Notes: generated by a model not told the origin, from the letters alone. A stretch of DNA of 64,000 bases from Sphingomonas oligoaromativorans (GCF_011762195.1 NZ_JAASQK010000005.1:124001-188000); one strand, 5' to 3'; shown: positions 25,002 to 33,725, numbered from the stretch's first letter. Numbers and translations: made by a program.

Positions 25002-27014
25002 TCAGGCGAGCGCCCCTCGCCCGAAGATGCGCGTCAGGCCCGCCAGCAACTCGTCCGCGCGGAACGGCTTGGCCAGCCGCGCCACATTGGCCGGCACATC
25101 GCCCGCGACGCTGGCGTAACCGGTGACGAGCAGCACCGGCGTCTCCGGCCGACGCCTGCGCACCTCGCGGATCAGATCGGCGCCGGTGCGCAGCGGCATC
25201 AGATAATCGGTCACCACGGCGTCCATGTCCGGCATCTCGTCGAGGATCGCCAGCGCCTGATCGACGCTCGCGGCCTCGATCACGTCATGCCCGGCGGTGG
25301 TCAGCATCTCGGCCGTCGAGGCGCGGACGGCCTGGTCGTCGTCGACCACGAGAATGCGCCGACGCGTCAGCCGGGCGACGTCGGGCGCGGCCTTCTCGCC
25401 GGCCGGCTCGCCGGTGCCCGCCGGCAGCACGATCTTCGCCACGGTGCCGACCCCGACCCGGCTCGCGATATGAAGCACCCCGCCCGACTGCGCGGCGAAG
25501 CCATGGACCATCGACAGGCCGAGCCCCGTGCCCTTGCCCATCGCCTTGGTGGTGAAGAAAGGGTCGATCGCCTGCCGTGCCGTCGCCTCGTCCATGCCGA
25601 CGCCGGTATCCGCCACCGCGATGCTGACATAATCCTTCGACGGCAGATCGAGCGTCTCGGCTTCCGTCGCCCGCTGCGCGCTGATGGTGATCGCGCCGCC
25701 ATTGGGCATCGCATCGCGCGCGTTGATCGCCAGGTTGAGGATCGCGAGTTCGAGCTGCGCGGGATCGACCAGCACCGGCGGCAGGCGATCCGCGATCGAC
25801 CATTCCAGCCGCACCTGCGCCGTCACCGACTGGCGGATGAGATCGGAAAGCCCCGTCAGCAGCGCCCCCACATCGATGTTGCGCGGCGCCAGCGCCTGCC
25901 GCCGCGAAAAGGCCAACAGCCGGCCGATCAGCGTCCGCGCGCGCTCGGCGCTAGCCATCGCTGTCTCGATATAATGCTGGGCCTTCGGATCGTCGGGCAC
26001 GCGCCGGCGCAGCAGGTCGAGCCCGCCCATCACCGGCGTCAGCAGATTGTTGAAGTCATGCGCCACGCCGCCCGTCAGCCGGCCCAGCGCCTCCATCCGC
26101 TGCCGCTGAAGCTCGCCCCGCTCGCGTGCGCGATAATGGCGCAGCTCCACGATCAGCAGCCGTGCCAGCAGCGCGAAGAGCAGCAGGCTGATGACCGCCG
26201 CCCCCGCCAGCAGGGCGATCGCATGACGCAGCGGCCCCGAATAATCATGCGCCGGGGCCGAGAGATACACCGCCCAGTCCGTCCCCGCGACCGGCGCCCA
26301 TGTGCCGACCGCCAGCGATCCGTCGAGCCTGCGGAAGCGATAGAGATTGAGTACGCCCTTGCGCTGCGCGGCGATCACGGCGGGATTGGCGGGTCGGCCG
26401 ACACGATGCCAGTCGAAGCCCGCATTGGCGACGATATCGCCGCTGCCATCGAGGATTCCCGAACGCCATCCGGCCGCCAGCGACTGCGTCGCCAGCAATC
26501 CGCTGAGCGAGCGCGAGGGAACCATCAGGGTCAGCATCCGAACGATCCTGCCATCCCGGACGATCGGCGCATGGACGGCGAAGGCCTGGCTTCCGTCCGG
26601 CTCCGTCACCACCCCGCCGACGATCGGCCGCCCCGTCGCCACCGCGCGCGCCAGACTGTCGGCGTCGCCGGCCTCCGGGCCGGCGGGAACCGTAATCAGC
26701 GGCCGGCCGGAAAGATCGCTGACCCGGATCGACCGCCATCGCCCGTCCGCCTCGATCGCGCGCGCGGCCAGCGCCCGCACCGCCCCTTCGTTCCAGGCGC
26801 CGTCGAAGACCGTCGATGACGAGAGCGCGCGTGCCGCCCGGCGATCCGCGTCCAGCTCACGGGCGAGCAGCGCGGCGGTGAAGGTGACGCGTGCCCGCGC
26901 CTGCTGCGCGATCGCGTCCCGCTGGCTTCGGAAGGTGGCGGTGCCGACGATCCCGCCCAGCACGACGACCGGCAGCAGCCCTGTGATGGCGAACAGCGAG
27001 ATGGAGCGACGCAT
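25002..27014 (-). CDS. Hybrid sensor histidine kinase with extracytoplasmic sensor and receiver domain
   Basis: A 670-aa membrane kinase. TM1 (about 7-27), a periplasmic region to about 275 with a Cache-like layout, TM2 (about 278-300), a HisKA domain with H319 in GGVAHDFNNLLTP, an HATPase domain with NLAINARDAMP, VADTGVGMD and GKGTGLGLSMVHGF, and a C-terminal receiver with phospho-acceptor D603 in VVTDYLMP and the later KPF lysine. No separate response regulator lies beside it. The signal it senses is not evident. It is 43 nt upstream of the YcaQ-like gene's 3' end on the same strand. Confidence 0.9.
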   Translation of the reverse strand: MRRSISLFAITGLLPVVVLGGIVGTATFRSQRDAIAQQARARVTFTAALLARELDADRRAARALSSSTVFDGAWNEGAVRALAARAIEADGRWRSIRVSDLSGRPLITVPAGPEAGDADSLARAVATGRPIVGGVVTEPDGSQAFAVHAPIVRDGRIVRMLTLMVPSRSLSGLLATQSLAAGWRSGILDGSGDIVANAGFDWHRVGRPANPAVIAAQRKGVLNLYRFRRLDGSLAVGTWAPVAGTDWAVYLSAPAHDYSGPLRHAIALLAGAAVISLLLFALLARLLIVELRHYRARERGELQRQRMEALGRLTGGVAHDFNNLLTPVMGGLDLLRRRVPDDPKAQHYIETAMASAERARTLIGRLLAFSRRQALAPRNIDVGALLTGLSDLIRQSVTAQVRLEWSIADRLPPVLVDPAQLELAILNLAINARDAMPNGGAITISAQRATEAETLDLPSKDYVSIAVADTGVGMDEATARQAIDPFFTTKAMGKGTGLGLSMVHGFAAQSGGVLHIASRVGVGTVAKIVLPAGTGEPAGEKAAPDVARLTRRRILVVDDDQAVRASTAEMLTTAGHDVIEAASVDQALAILDEMPDMDAVVTDYLMPLRTGADLIREVRRRRPETPVLLVTGYASVAGDVPANVARLAKPFRADELLAGLTRIFGRGALA

Positions 27015-27057
27015 CGTCGTGCAACCTCCTCCAACTCCCTGGTGACGGACCCAAACG

Positions 27058-28227
27058 CTACTTGTGCGCCGGCCTCACACCCGAAGAGAGGCCGAGCCAG
27101 CGCGCCATGTCGGCGATCTCGGCATCCAGCGCCTCTCCGGCTTCGGCCGGTGCATCAGGCTCGAAATGGATACGCAGCACCCGAAGTTCCCTGAGCGCCC
27201 GATCGGCCTTGAGATCGACCCGGCCGACCAGCCGGTCACCGAGCAGGAAGGGCAGGTCGTAATAGCCGTGCGTGCGCCGCTCGGCGGGGGTGTAGATGCC
27301 GATCCGGTAGTGGAAATCGAACAGCCTTTCCGTGCGCGAACGCTCCCAGATCAATGGATCGAACGGGGCGAGCAGTGCGCGGGCCGCGATGCGGCGCGGA
27401 CGGCGGGCATCGCAGTGGAGGAAGGCCGGGCGGTTCCAGCCCTCGACCGTGACGGGCAGCAATTCCTCCGCCTCGACCAGCTCCGCGATCGCCCGCCGGG
27501 CCTCCTCGGGCGGCTGGCGGAAATAGTCGCGCAGGTCGGTGGCGGTGGCGACGCCCAGCGCACGGGCGGCGTGGGCGATGAGCGCGCGATGGGCCTCCGC
27601 CTCATCCGGTGCGGGAAGCGCGAAGATCGCCGGCGGGATGACCCGCTCGCTCAGATCATAGACACGCTCGAAGCTGCCGCGCCGCTCCGCCGTCGTGATG
27701 TGCCCCGCCCAGAACAGCCATTCGAGCGCGCGCTTGGTGTCGCCCCACTCCCACCAGCCGCTGCGGCCCCGGCTCTCCTCGAAGTCGGAGGCGGCCATCG
27801 GTCCCTCGGCGCGGATGCGGTCGAGCACGGCCATCGCCTCGGCCCGGCGCTCGGTGGCGAAGGGACGCAGGCCGCCCCAGCCTGTCTCGCCCCGATCCGC
27901 CGCCGCCATCCGCCAGCGCAGCAGCGGATGCAGCGCGAAAGGCAGCAGCGAAGCCTCGTGCGCCCAATATTCGAACAATTTGCGCTCGGACCTGCGTCCC
28001 CACGCCGCTTTGTCGATCAGCGCGCGGTCATAGACGCCCAGCCGCGAGAAGGCGGGCAGATAATGCGCGCGCACCACGACATTGACGCTGTCGATCTGGT
28101 GGAGCGCCAGCCGCTCCACGGTGCGGCGCAGATGGCCGGCGTCGGCCTGCTCGGGCCGCGCGGCACCGAAGCCCTGCGCGGCGAGCGCGATGCGCCGCGC
28201 GGCCGCCGCCGTCAGCCGCTCACTCAG
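27058..28227 (-). CDS. YcaQ-like winged-helix DNA glycosylase family protein
   Basis: Member of the YcaQ/AlkX family, whose studied members unhook DNA interstrand crosslinks. About 389 aa, with the family start LTAAAARRIALAAQGFG, the YLPAFSRLG and YWAHEASLLP blocks and the QxD-like catalytic region in AHEASLLPFALHPLLRWRM. There is no ATG, GTG or TTG at the expected N-terminus. A CTG at 28227 would give the sequence M-SERLTAAAARR, sits in an 8-nt overlap with the upstream gene's stop and has GAGG 9 nt before it. The nearest standard start is ATG 28287, which adds 20 residues that look like a frame shadow. End coordinate is therefore provisional. Confidence 0.82.
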   Translation of the reverse strand: MSERLTAAAARRIALAAQGFGAARPEQADAGHLRRTVERLALHQIDSVNVVVRAHYLPAFSRLGVYDRALIDKAAWGRRSERKLFEYWAHEASLLPFALHPLLRWRMAAADRGETGWGGLRPFATERRAEAMAVLDRIRAEGPMAASDFEESRGRSGWWEWGDTKRALEWLFWAGHITTAERRGSFERVYDLSERVIPPAIFALPAPDEAEAHRALIAHAARALGVATATDLRDYFRQPPEEARRAIAELVEAEELLPVTVEGWNRPAFLHCDARRPRRIAARALLAPFDPLIWERSRTERLFDFHYRIGIYTPAERRTHGYYDLPFLLGDRLVGRVDLKADRALRELRVLRIHFEPDAPAEAGEALDAEIADMARWLGLSSGVRPAHK

Positions 28228-28483
28228 AGCGTTCGGCCTCGTCCATGGCGCGGATATAGGCCTCGGCCGCGGCGCGCTCCTGCGCATCCTTGAAGGCGAC
28301 CGAGGGCTCCGGCGCCTCGTCGAGCCCGTGCAGCACCACCCACATGGCGAAGCGGCGGCCGGGCTCCGTCTCCGTCCCGAAGGCGATGCGGAGCCATTGC
28401 ACACCGCGATCGATCGCCTCGTCATCGAGGGAATCGAGATCGGTCGTGCCGAAATAATGCTGGAGAAGGGCGTCGAGATCCAT
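28220..28483 (-). CDS. Small acidic protein of unknown function upstream of the YcaQ-like gene
   Basis: An 87-aa soluble protein (starts MDLDALLQHYFGTTDLDSLD) that is likely helical and acidic, with no signal peptide or known domain that I recognise. ATG 28483 is preferred over the in-frame upstream ATG at 28519 because codon use becomes typical only from here. It overlaps the YcaQ-like gene at its 3' end, so the two are probably made together. Confidence 0.65.
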   Translation of the reverse strand: MDLDALLQHYFGTTDLDSLDDEAIDRGVQWLRIAFGTETEPGRRFAMWVVLHGLDEAPEPSVAFKDAQERAAAEAYIRAMDEAERSE

Positions 28484-28569
28484 GCGCCCTGGGTTGCGCA
28501 AGAGCCGCGCAAAATACAAGCCCGCAGGAGGGCTGGTCAGAAACCGCCTATCGGCTATTCATCACAGCC

Positions 28570-28974
28570 ATGATCGAACGCATTGGCCATATCAACATCC
28601 GCACGCCGATCCTCAAGGAGACGATCCGCTTCTACGAGGAGCTGTTCGATCTCGTGGCCGGCCCCGCCCAGACGATGGGGCATCAGGAGATGCACGCCTG
28701 GCTTTACGGCAAGGATGGCCGCGCGATCATCCACGTCAACAGCCCGCCGGACGGCGAAGCGCCGATCCCGCCGGGGGTGCGTGCGCGGCTCGATCATATC
28801 GCCTTCGATTGCAGCGATGTCGGGGAAATGGAGCGCCGGCTGACGGCGTTCGGCGTGCCTTTCGTGAAGCGCGCCACCCGTGTGGCGGGGCTCACCCAGA
28901 TCGTGCTCAGCGATCCGAACGGCATCCGGCTCGAACTGGCCTTCGGCGCGGACAAGGCGATGGCCCCGTCCTGA
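28570..28974 (+). CDS. VOC family (glyoxalase/dioxygenase fold) protein
   Basis: A 134-aa single vicinal-oxygen-chelate domain. The beta-alpha-beta-beta-beta halves begin IGHINIRTPILKETIRFYEE and LDHIAFDCSDVGEMERRL. Metal ligands H7, H75-region and the late glutamate in GIRLELAFG are in the places expected for a metal-dependent member. Substrate unknown; glyoxalase, fosfomycin-type and ring-cleaving activities all use this fold. Confidence 0.82.
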   Translation: MIERIGHINIRTPILKETIRFYEELFDLVAGPAQTMGHQEMHAWLYGKDGRAIIHVNSPPDGEAPIPPGVRARLDHIAFDCSDVGEMERRLTAFGVPFVKRATRVAGLTQIVLSDPNGIRLELAFGADKAMAPS

Positions 28975-28984
28975 ACGGGCGAAC

Positions 28985-29010
28985 GGGGAGCGACCTCTTG
29001 GCCGCTCCCC
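28985..29010. terminator. Hairpin between the convergent VOC and ohr genes
   Basis: GGGGAGCG (28985-28992) and CGCTCCCC (29003-29010) form a perfect 8-bp stem with a 10-nt loop in the 45-nt gap between converging genes. A two-way terminator is likely. Confidence 0.55.
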
Positions 29011-29019
29011 CGTCCGGGA

Positions 29020-29442
29020 TCAGATCACCGAGAGGCGAACGTCCAGGCTGCCCTTCGTCGCGTGCGAATACGGGCAGACGACGTGGGCGGCGGCGACCAG
29101 CGCCTCGGCCTCGGCCTTCTCGACGCCCGGAATGTGGATCGCCAGCGCGACATCGAGGCCAAAGCCCTGACCATCGTCACGCGGGCCGATGCCGACCTGC
29201 GCGGTGACGGTGGTGTCCTCCGCGATCTTCACCTTCTTCTGCGCGGCGACGAACTTCAGCGCGCCGAGGAAGCAGGCCGAATAGCCGGCGGCGAAGAGCT
29301 GCTCCGGGTTGTTGCCGGGGCCACCGGCGCCGCCCAGCTCCTTCGGCGTGTCCAGCGTCACCTTGAAGGCGCCGTCCGTGGTGGCGGCGCTGCCGGTGCG
29401 GCCGCCGGTGGCCGTGGCTTCGGTCTTGTACAGAACGTTCAT
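29020..29442 (-). CDS. ohr: Organic hydroperoxide resistance protein Ohr
   Basis: A 140-aa thiol peroxidase of the OsmC/Ohr group that reduces lipid and other organic peroxides. The reactive cysteines are C57 in GYSACFLGAL and C123 in VVCPYSHAT, both in the family positions. It is divergent from the OhrR regulator gene, with a 21-bp palindrome between them, which is the standard ohr arrangement. Confidence 0.95.
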   Translation of the reverse strand: MNVLYKTEATATGGRTGSAATTDGAFKVTLDTPKELGGAGGPGNNPEQLFAAGYSACFLGALKFVAAQKKVKIAEDTTVTAQVGIGPRDDGQGFGLDVALAIHIPGVEKAEAEALVAAAHVVCPYSHATKGSLDVRLSVI

Positions 29443-29481
29443 CGCCTTGCTCCTTCATGTGGCCGCTGCCGGCCCTCTATT

Positions 29482-29502
29482 TCGCGATAACTGTTATCGC
29501 GA
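29482..29502. promoter_or_regulatory. Probable OhrR operator
   Basis: TCGCGATAAC-T-GTTATCGCGA is a perfect 10-bp inverted repeat with a single central base, in the 176-nt gap between ohr and ohrR. A weaker copy, GCGAT-N5-ATCGC, lies at 29542-29556. Both are well placed for OhrR to repress ohr and its own gene until an organic peroxide oxidises its cysteine. Confidence 0.85.
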
Positions 29503-29618
29503 TATGAAAATCCTTCTAAGCGCGATTCGGCTGGGTGTCCAGCGATTATTTATCGCGCCAATCTTTATCTCAAAAATCCATTGCGCTATATGGAGGCCGC
29601 CCCGCACGGAGAAACGCC

Positions 29619-30068
29619 ATGTCCGCCATCCCCCCGCTCAGCCTCGACCAGCACCTCTGCTACTCCCTTTATTCGACGAGTCTCGCGATCGGCCGCGCCT
29701 ACAAGCCGATGCTCGACGCGATGGGAATCACTTACCCGCAATATCTCGTCCTGAGTGTTCTGTGGGAGAAGGACAACCTACCCGTCGGGATGATCGCGGA
29801 CCGCCTTTTGCTTGAGTCGAGCACGCTCACCCCGCTGCTCAAGCGGCTGGAGGCGTCGGGCATGGTCCGGCGCACGCGCAATCCCGAGGATGAGCGCCAG
29901 GTGCTGATCCAGCTCACCGAGAAGGGCCGCGCGCTGCACGCCCGGTCGGTCTGTCTGGCCGAGACGATGCTGGAGACGTCCGGCCTGTCGATAGCCCAGA
30001 TCGGCGCGCTCAACGATCAGGTGCGGTCGCTACGCGACTCGGTCGTCGCGGCGCTCAACGGGCGCTAA
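29619..30068 (+). CDS. ohrR: MarR-family organic peroxide sensor OhrR
   Basis: A 149-aa winged-helix repressor. The reactive cysteine C14 sits in LCYSLYSTSL, the OhrR signature; the tyrosines that hold it reduced are in the same helix and in TYPQYLVL. The DNA-reading region is LLLESSTLTPLLKRLEASG followed by the wing RRTRNPEDERQV. The ATG at 29619 is chosen over an upstream in-frame start as it gives the family N-terminus. Its stop touches the stop of the next gene on the other strand with no gap. Confidence 0.94.
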   Translation: MSAIPPLSLDQHLCYSLYSTSLAIGRAYKPMLDAMGITYPQYLVLSVLWEKDNLPVGMIADRLLLESSTLTPLLKRLEASGMVRRTRNPEDERQVLIQLTEKGRALHARSVCLAETMLETSGLSIAQIGALNDQVRSLRDSVVAALNGR

Positions 30069-31025
30069 TCAGGAGCGCGGCACGGGCAGGCAGTCGAAAC
30101 CACCCGCCGCCGCCGCCGCGCACAGGCGGAGCGCCCCCGCCTTGTCGTCCGCCGCGCCCACCTGAAGCCGGACGAGCGGGCTGTGCGGCACATCCTCATA
30201 ATGGGGATGATAGGCCGCCAGCGACGGCAATCTGCCCCGCGCCCGCGTCCACGCCGCCTCCGCCGCTGGCTTGCCGGTGAACGCCCCGAGCTGAATGCGC
30301 CACGACGCGCCTATATCCGTATGCGCCGCCACGACCGCCGCGACCGCCGTTTCCCGAGGCGTCGCGACCCTGGCGGCGAGCTGCGTCGGTGGCGGCGCGG
30401 CCCGGCGCCCGGCCTGCCAGGCGGCCAGATCGCGCCGATAGCTCGCATAAGCGCGATAATAATCGAGGATCGGCGCTTCGAGTTTGTCGAGCGCCCCCGG
30501 CGCGAACTGCGGCAATCCGCTGGCGGGCTGGGCCGCGGCCTGCTCGGACACCTCGGCGGCGGCGCGGCAGAAGGCCGCCTGCGCCGGCGGCTGCGCGAAG
30601 AAATTATACAGGCGCGTCATATGCTGATCGAGGGCACTACCGCCGGATCGCCCCGTCTCGGAGGCATAAGCGGTGGCGAAGACTGCCTTCCGCTGGGTGA
30701 GCAGCGCATTGTAGCGCGCGACGATCGCCGCCCCGCCAGGCCGCCCGCCGCAGCTCAGCGCCGCGACATTGAGGGCGGCACGGACATGCCACAACGCCTC
30801 TTCCGTGCCGATGTGGCTGTTGATCGTCTCGAAGCGCCCGTCGCTGCCTGGTTCGGGCACCGTCTGGCCGGCCGCGGAGCCCGCCGGCGGCTGCGGCTCG
30901 GCGGCGGGAGGCGCAGCCGGCCGAGGCGCCTCGGGCTTGCCGCGATGATGGTGGGCGCACCCTGCCAGAAGCAGGGCCGTCGCCAACCCCGCGCAGCGCG
31001 CCGCTCCCCTCTGCCCCACCGTCAT
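30069..31025 (-). CDS. SPOR-domain lipoprotein, function unknown
   Basis: A 318-aa predicted outer-membrane or periplasmic lipoprotein. The lipobox is LLLAGC near residue 23. A proline/alanine-rich linker leads to a central helical domain with paired cysteines and then a C-terminal SPOR domain (SWRIQLGAFTGKPAAEAAW), which binds denuded glycan strands and often targets proteins to the division site. No partner gene lies beside it. Confidence 0.8.
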   Translation of the reverse strand: MTVGQRGAARCAGLATALLLAGCAHHHRGKPEAPRPAAPPAAEPQPPAGSAAGQTVPEPGSDGRFETINSHIGTEEALWHVRAALNVAALSCGGRPGGAAIVARYNALLTQRKAVFATAYASETGRSGGSALDQHMTRLYNFFAQPPAQAAFCRAAAEVSEQAAAQPASGLPQFAPGALDKLEAPILDYYRAYASYRRDLAAWQAGRRAAPPPTQLAARVATPRETAVAAVVAAHTDIGASWRIQLGAFTGKPAAEAAWTRARGRLPSLAAYHPHYEDVPHSPLVRLQVGAADDKAGALRLCAAAAAGGFDCLPVPRS

Positions 31026-31141
31026 GGCGTCAGGTCATGCCACACCCGTTCCAGAGTAAAGACTCGCGCGCCGGTCCGTGCCTCTCCTGCGGCGGAAAAC
31101 GCCGGATTCCGGCCGATCGCCCCCAATGGCACCCCATCCTC

Positions 31142-31182
31142 TTGACACGAACCGGGGACAATAAGATTGGTAGCGCTATCAA
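31142..31182 (+). promoter_or_regulatory. xylX promoter with LacI-type operator
   Basis: A perfect -35 hexamer TTGACA (31142-31147) is followed by a -10-like TAAGAT (31162-31167, short spacer) and the near-palindrome TTGGTAGCGCTATCAA (31167-31182). The operator would sit on or just after the -10, fitting repression. Closely related sites occur before the GH3 gene, xylD and the xylan TonB receptor. Confidence 0.78.
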
Positions 31183-31203
31183 GTTGTAACAAGGCGAGAG
31201 GAT

Positions 31204-32358
31204 ATGACCGGCAAGGCGTTCGTGGCAGCCGAGGCGCTGCCGGAAGACTGGCGCGCGGGCCTGTTTCTGGGGCGTATCGATCTGGGCGAAGGCCCTACGC
31301 CCGTGCTCGTGTCGGGCGGCATCGCTTATGACATGACAGCGGTGGCGGCGACGGTTTCCGAGCTGGTCGCGCTCAAGGCCTTCGATCCGTCCGCGGGCAA
31401 GCCGCTCGGCGATCTGGAGACGCTTGGCCTCTCCGCCGCGGTCGATGCGCCGCATCGCCTGCTGAGCCCGATCGACCTCCAGTGCGTGAAGGCCGCCGGG
31501 GTCACCTTCGCCGTCTCCGCGCTGGAGCGCGTGATCGAGGAGCGCGCGCGGGGAGATTCGAGCGCTGCCGCCGAGGTCCGCTCGCGCATCGAGACGCGCA
31601 TCGGCGGCGGCATCCGCACCGTGAAGCCCGGCTCGCCCGAAGCCGCGACGCTCAAGGCGACGCTGATCGAGGAGGGCATGTGGTCCCAATATCTCGAAGT
31701 GGCGATCGGGCCTGACGCCGAGATCTTCACCAAGTCGCCGGTGCTCTCGACCGTCGGCTGGGGCGCGCTGATCGGCGTGCGGTCCGACTCGACCTGGAAC
31801 AACCCCGAGCCGGAAGTCGTGCTGCTCGCCGACAGCCACGGCACGGCGGTGGGCGCGACGCTCGGCAACGACGTCAACCTGCGTGACTTCGAGGGCCGCT
31901 CCGCCCTGCTGCTCAGCAAGGCCAAGGACAACACCGCATCCTGCGCGATCGGGCCGTTCGTCCGCCTGTTCGATGCCAGCTTCTCGATGGACGATGTCCG
32001 CACCGCCAAGATCGACCTGCTGATCGAGGGCGAGGAAGGCTATGTGCTGAACGGCACCAGCACGATGAGCGAGATCAGCCGCGACCCCGAGGATCTCCTC
32101 GCGCAGGCGATGAGCGAGCATCATTACCCGGACGGCTACACGCTCTTCCTCGGCACGCTGTTCGCGCCGATCCAGGATCGCGACGAGCCGGGCCGCGGCT
32201 TCACCCACAAGCTGGGCGATGTCGTCACCATCTCGACGCCGAAGCTCGGCCGCCTCGTCAACCGCGTGACGACGTCGAAGGCCGCGCCGGCCTGGACACT
32301 CGGCATCGCCGGCCTCATGCGCAACCTCGCGGGGCGCGGCCTGCTGGTTCGCGCCTGA
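31204..32358 (+). CDS. xylX: 2-keto-3-deoxy-D-xylonate dehydratase XylX
   Basis: Weimberg-pathway enzyme of 384 aa in the fumarylacetoacetate hydrolase fold; it dehydrates 2-keto-3-deoxyxylonate to alpha-ketoglutarate semialdehyde. It follows Caulobacter XylX closely, for example QCVKAAGVTFAVSALERVIE, WNNPEPEVVLLAD (metal ligands), GNDVNLRDFEGRSALLL and FLGTLFAPIQDRD. ATG 31204 has GAGAGGAT just before it. First gene of an xylX-xylB operon under the LacI-type operator. Confidence 0.93.
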   Translation: MTGKAFVAAEALPEDWRAGLFLGRIDLGEGPTPVLVSGGIAYDMTAVAATVSELVALKAFDPSAGKPLGDLETLGLSAAVDAPHRLLSPIDLQCVKAAGVTFAVSALERVIEERARGDSSAAAEVRSRIETRIGGGIRTVKPGSPEAATLKATLIEEGMWSQYLEVAIGPDAEIFTKSPVLSTVGWGALIGVRSDSTWNNPEPEVVLLADSHGTAVGATLGNDVNLRDFEGRSALLLSKAKDNTASCAIGPFVRLFDASFSMDDVRTAKIDLLIEGEEGYVLNGTSTMSEISRDPEDLLAQAMSEHHYPDGYTLFLGTLFAPIQDRDEPGRGFTHKLGDVVTISTPKLGRLVNRVTTSKAAPAWTLGIAGLMRNLAGRGLLVRA

Positions 32359-32387
32359 CCCTTTCCCCGTATTCGGAGTTCGCCCCC

Positions 32388-33176
32388 TTGTTGCAGGCAT
32401 CCCTCACCGCCTCCCGCGCCGCCATCTACCCCAGCCTCGCCGGCAAGCGCGTGCTCGTCACCGGCGGCGGATCGGGGATCGGCGAAGCGCTGACCGAGGC
32501 CTTCGTCCGTCAGGGCGCGCGCGTCGCCTTCGTCGACATCGCCGACGAGGCATCCCGGTCGCTGGTCGAGCGTCTGGCGGAAGGCACCGACCATGCCCCG
32601 CTCTACCGCCATTGCGACCTCACCAACATCGACCAGCTCCGCTCGGTCATCAGCGACATCGTCGAGCAGTTCGGTGGCGTCGACGTGCTGGTGAACAACG
32701 CCGCCAATGACGACCGCCACGCCATCGCCGACGTCACCCCGGAATATTGGGACAACCGCATCGCGGTGAACCTGCGCCATCTGTTCTTCGCGGCCCAGGC
32801 GGTGGCGCCGTCGATGAAGCAGGCGGGCGGCGGCGTGATCCTGAACTTCGGCTCGATCAGTTGGCACCTCGCGCTGCCCGACATCGTGCTCTACCAGACC
32901 GCCAAGGCGGGCATCGAGGGCATGACCCGCGCGATGGCCCGCGACCTTGGCGAGCATGGCATCCGCGTCAACACGATCGTGCCGGGCGGCATCAAGACGC
33001 CGCGTCAGGACATGCTGTGGCATGACGACAGCGAGACCGCCCGCATCCTCGCCAATCAGTGCCTCAAGGAGCGCGTGATGCCCGCCGACGTGGCGGCGCT
33101 CACCCTGTTCCTCGCCTCCGACGATGCGCGCATGTGCACCGGCCACGACTATTTCGTGGACGCCGGCTGGCGCTGA
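32388..33176 (+). CDS. xylB: D-xylose 1-dehydrogenase XylB (short-chain dehydrogenase)
   Basis: NAD-dependent enzyme of 262 aa that oxidises xylose to xylonolactone. It has the TGGGSGIG nucleotide site, NNAAND, the catalytic serine in FGSISWH and the Y-x-x-x-K pair in LYQTAKAGIEGMTRA, and matches Caulobacter XylB along its length (CTGHDYFVDAGWR at the end). There is no ATG or GTG at the N-terminus; TTG at 32388 (CGGAG upstream) is the likely start, 29 nt after xylX. Confidence 0.93.
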   Translation: MLQASLTASRAAIYPSLAGKRVLVTGGGSGIGEALTEAFVRQGARVAFVDIADEASRSLVERLAEGTDHAPLYRHCDLTNIDQLRSVISDIVEQFGGVDVLVNNAANDDRHAIADVTPEYWDNRIAVNLRHLFFAAQAVAPSMKQAGGGVILNFGSISWHLALPDIVLYQTAKAGIEGMTRAMARDLGEHGIRVNTIVPGGIKTPRQDMLWHDDSETARILANQCLKERVMPADVAALTLFLASDDARMCTGHDYFVDAGWR

Positions 33177-33293
33177 GCCGCCTGTCGATCCGTCGTGCCG
33201 GCCGGGGCTGGCGCGGCGGATCGCCCTCCTCGCCAGAGCAGCGCGGTGAAAGATCGCGCCACGGCATCCGAGCCACCTTCTGACAGGCGCAAT

Positions 33294-33310
33294 GCCGCCT
33301 AAAAGGCGGC
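33294..33310 (+). terminator. Short hairpin after xylB
   Basis: GCCGCCT/AGGCGGC is a 7-bp stem with an AAA loop, about 118 nt after the xylB stop. No T-run. The rest of the 271-nt gap (33177-33447) shows no gene or motif that I can support. Confidence 0.35.
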
Positions 33311-33447
33311 CGCTCCCACCCAAGATGAACGCCAGCCGACGATCGCGTTCAGCAACGCCTCAGCGCGGATGGCGGATCAGAACGGCGTGGACGAGGGTTA
33401 TCGGGCACGTCGAAGTCCCCGACCACCGTGGATTGAGGGAGTGTAAC

Positions 33448-33717
33448 ATGAAGAAGCTAGCCATCATCGCGAGCGGCGCCAGCCTGCTCTTCGGCGTGGC
33501 CGCCATGCCTGCTCATGCCCAGAGCGCGGGCCACGTCCTGCGCGGCGCCGGCATCGGTGCCGCGGGCGGCGCCGTCGCGGGCGCGCTGATCCCCGGCCTA
33601 TCGGTGGGCACCGGCGCGCTGGTCGGCGCGGCGGGCGGTGCGGCCTATAACGGCCTCATCAACAAGGGCCATCACCGCCATTATTACCGGCACCACTATC
33701 GCCGCCGTCACCATTGA
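33448..33717 (+). CDS. Small exported glycine-zipper protein with a histidine-rich tail
   Basis: An 89-aa protein with a signal peptide (about 1-24, ending AHAQ), a glycine-zipper-like segment (GAGIGAAGGAVAGALIPG), and a tail of alternating H, Y and R (HHRHYYRHHYRRRHH). Glycine zippers insert in or span membranes; the tail could bind metal or nucleic acid. The role is unknown. Start ATG 33448 follows GAGGGAGTG. A hairpin follows the stop. Confidence 0.75.
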   Translation: MKKLAIIASGASLLFGVAAMPAHAQSAGHVLRGAGIGAAGGAVAGALIPGLSVGTGALVGAAGGAAYNGLINKGHHRHYYRHHYRRRHH

Positions 33718-33725
33718 GGTGATCC

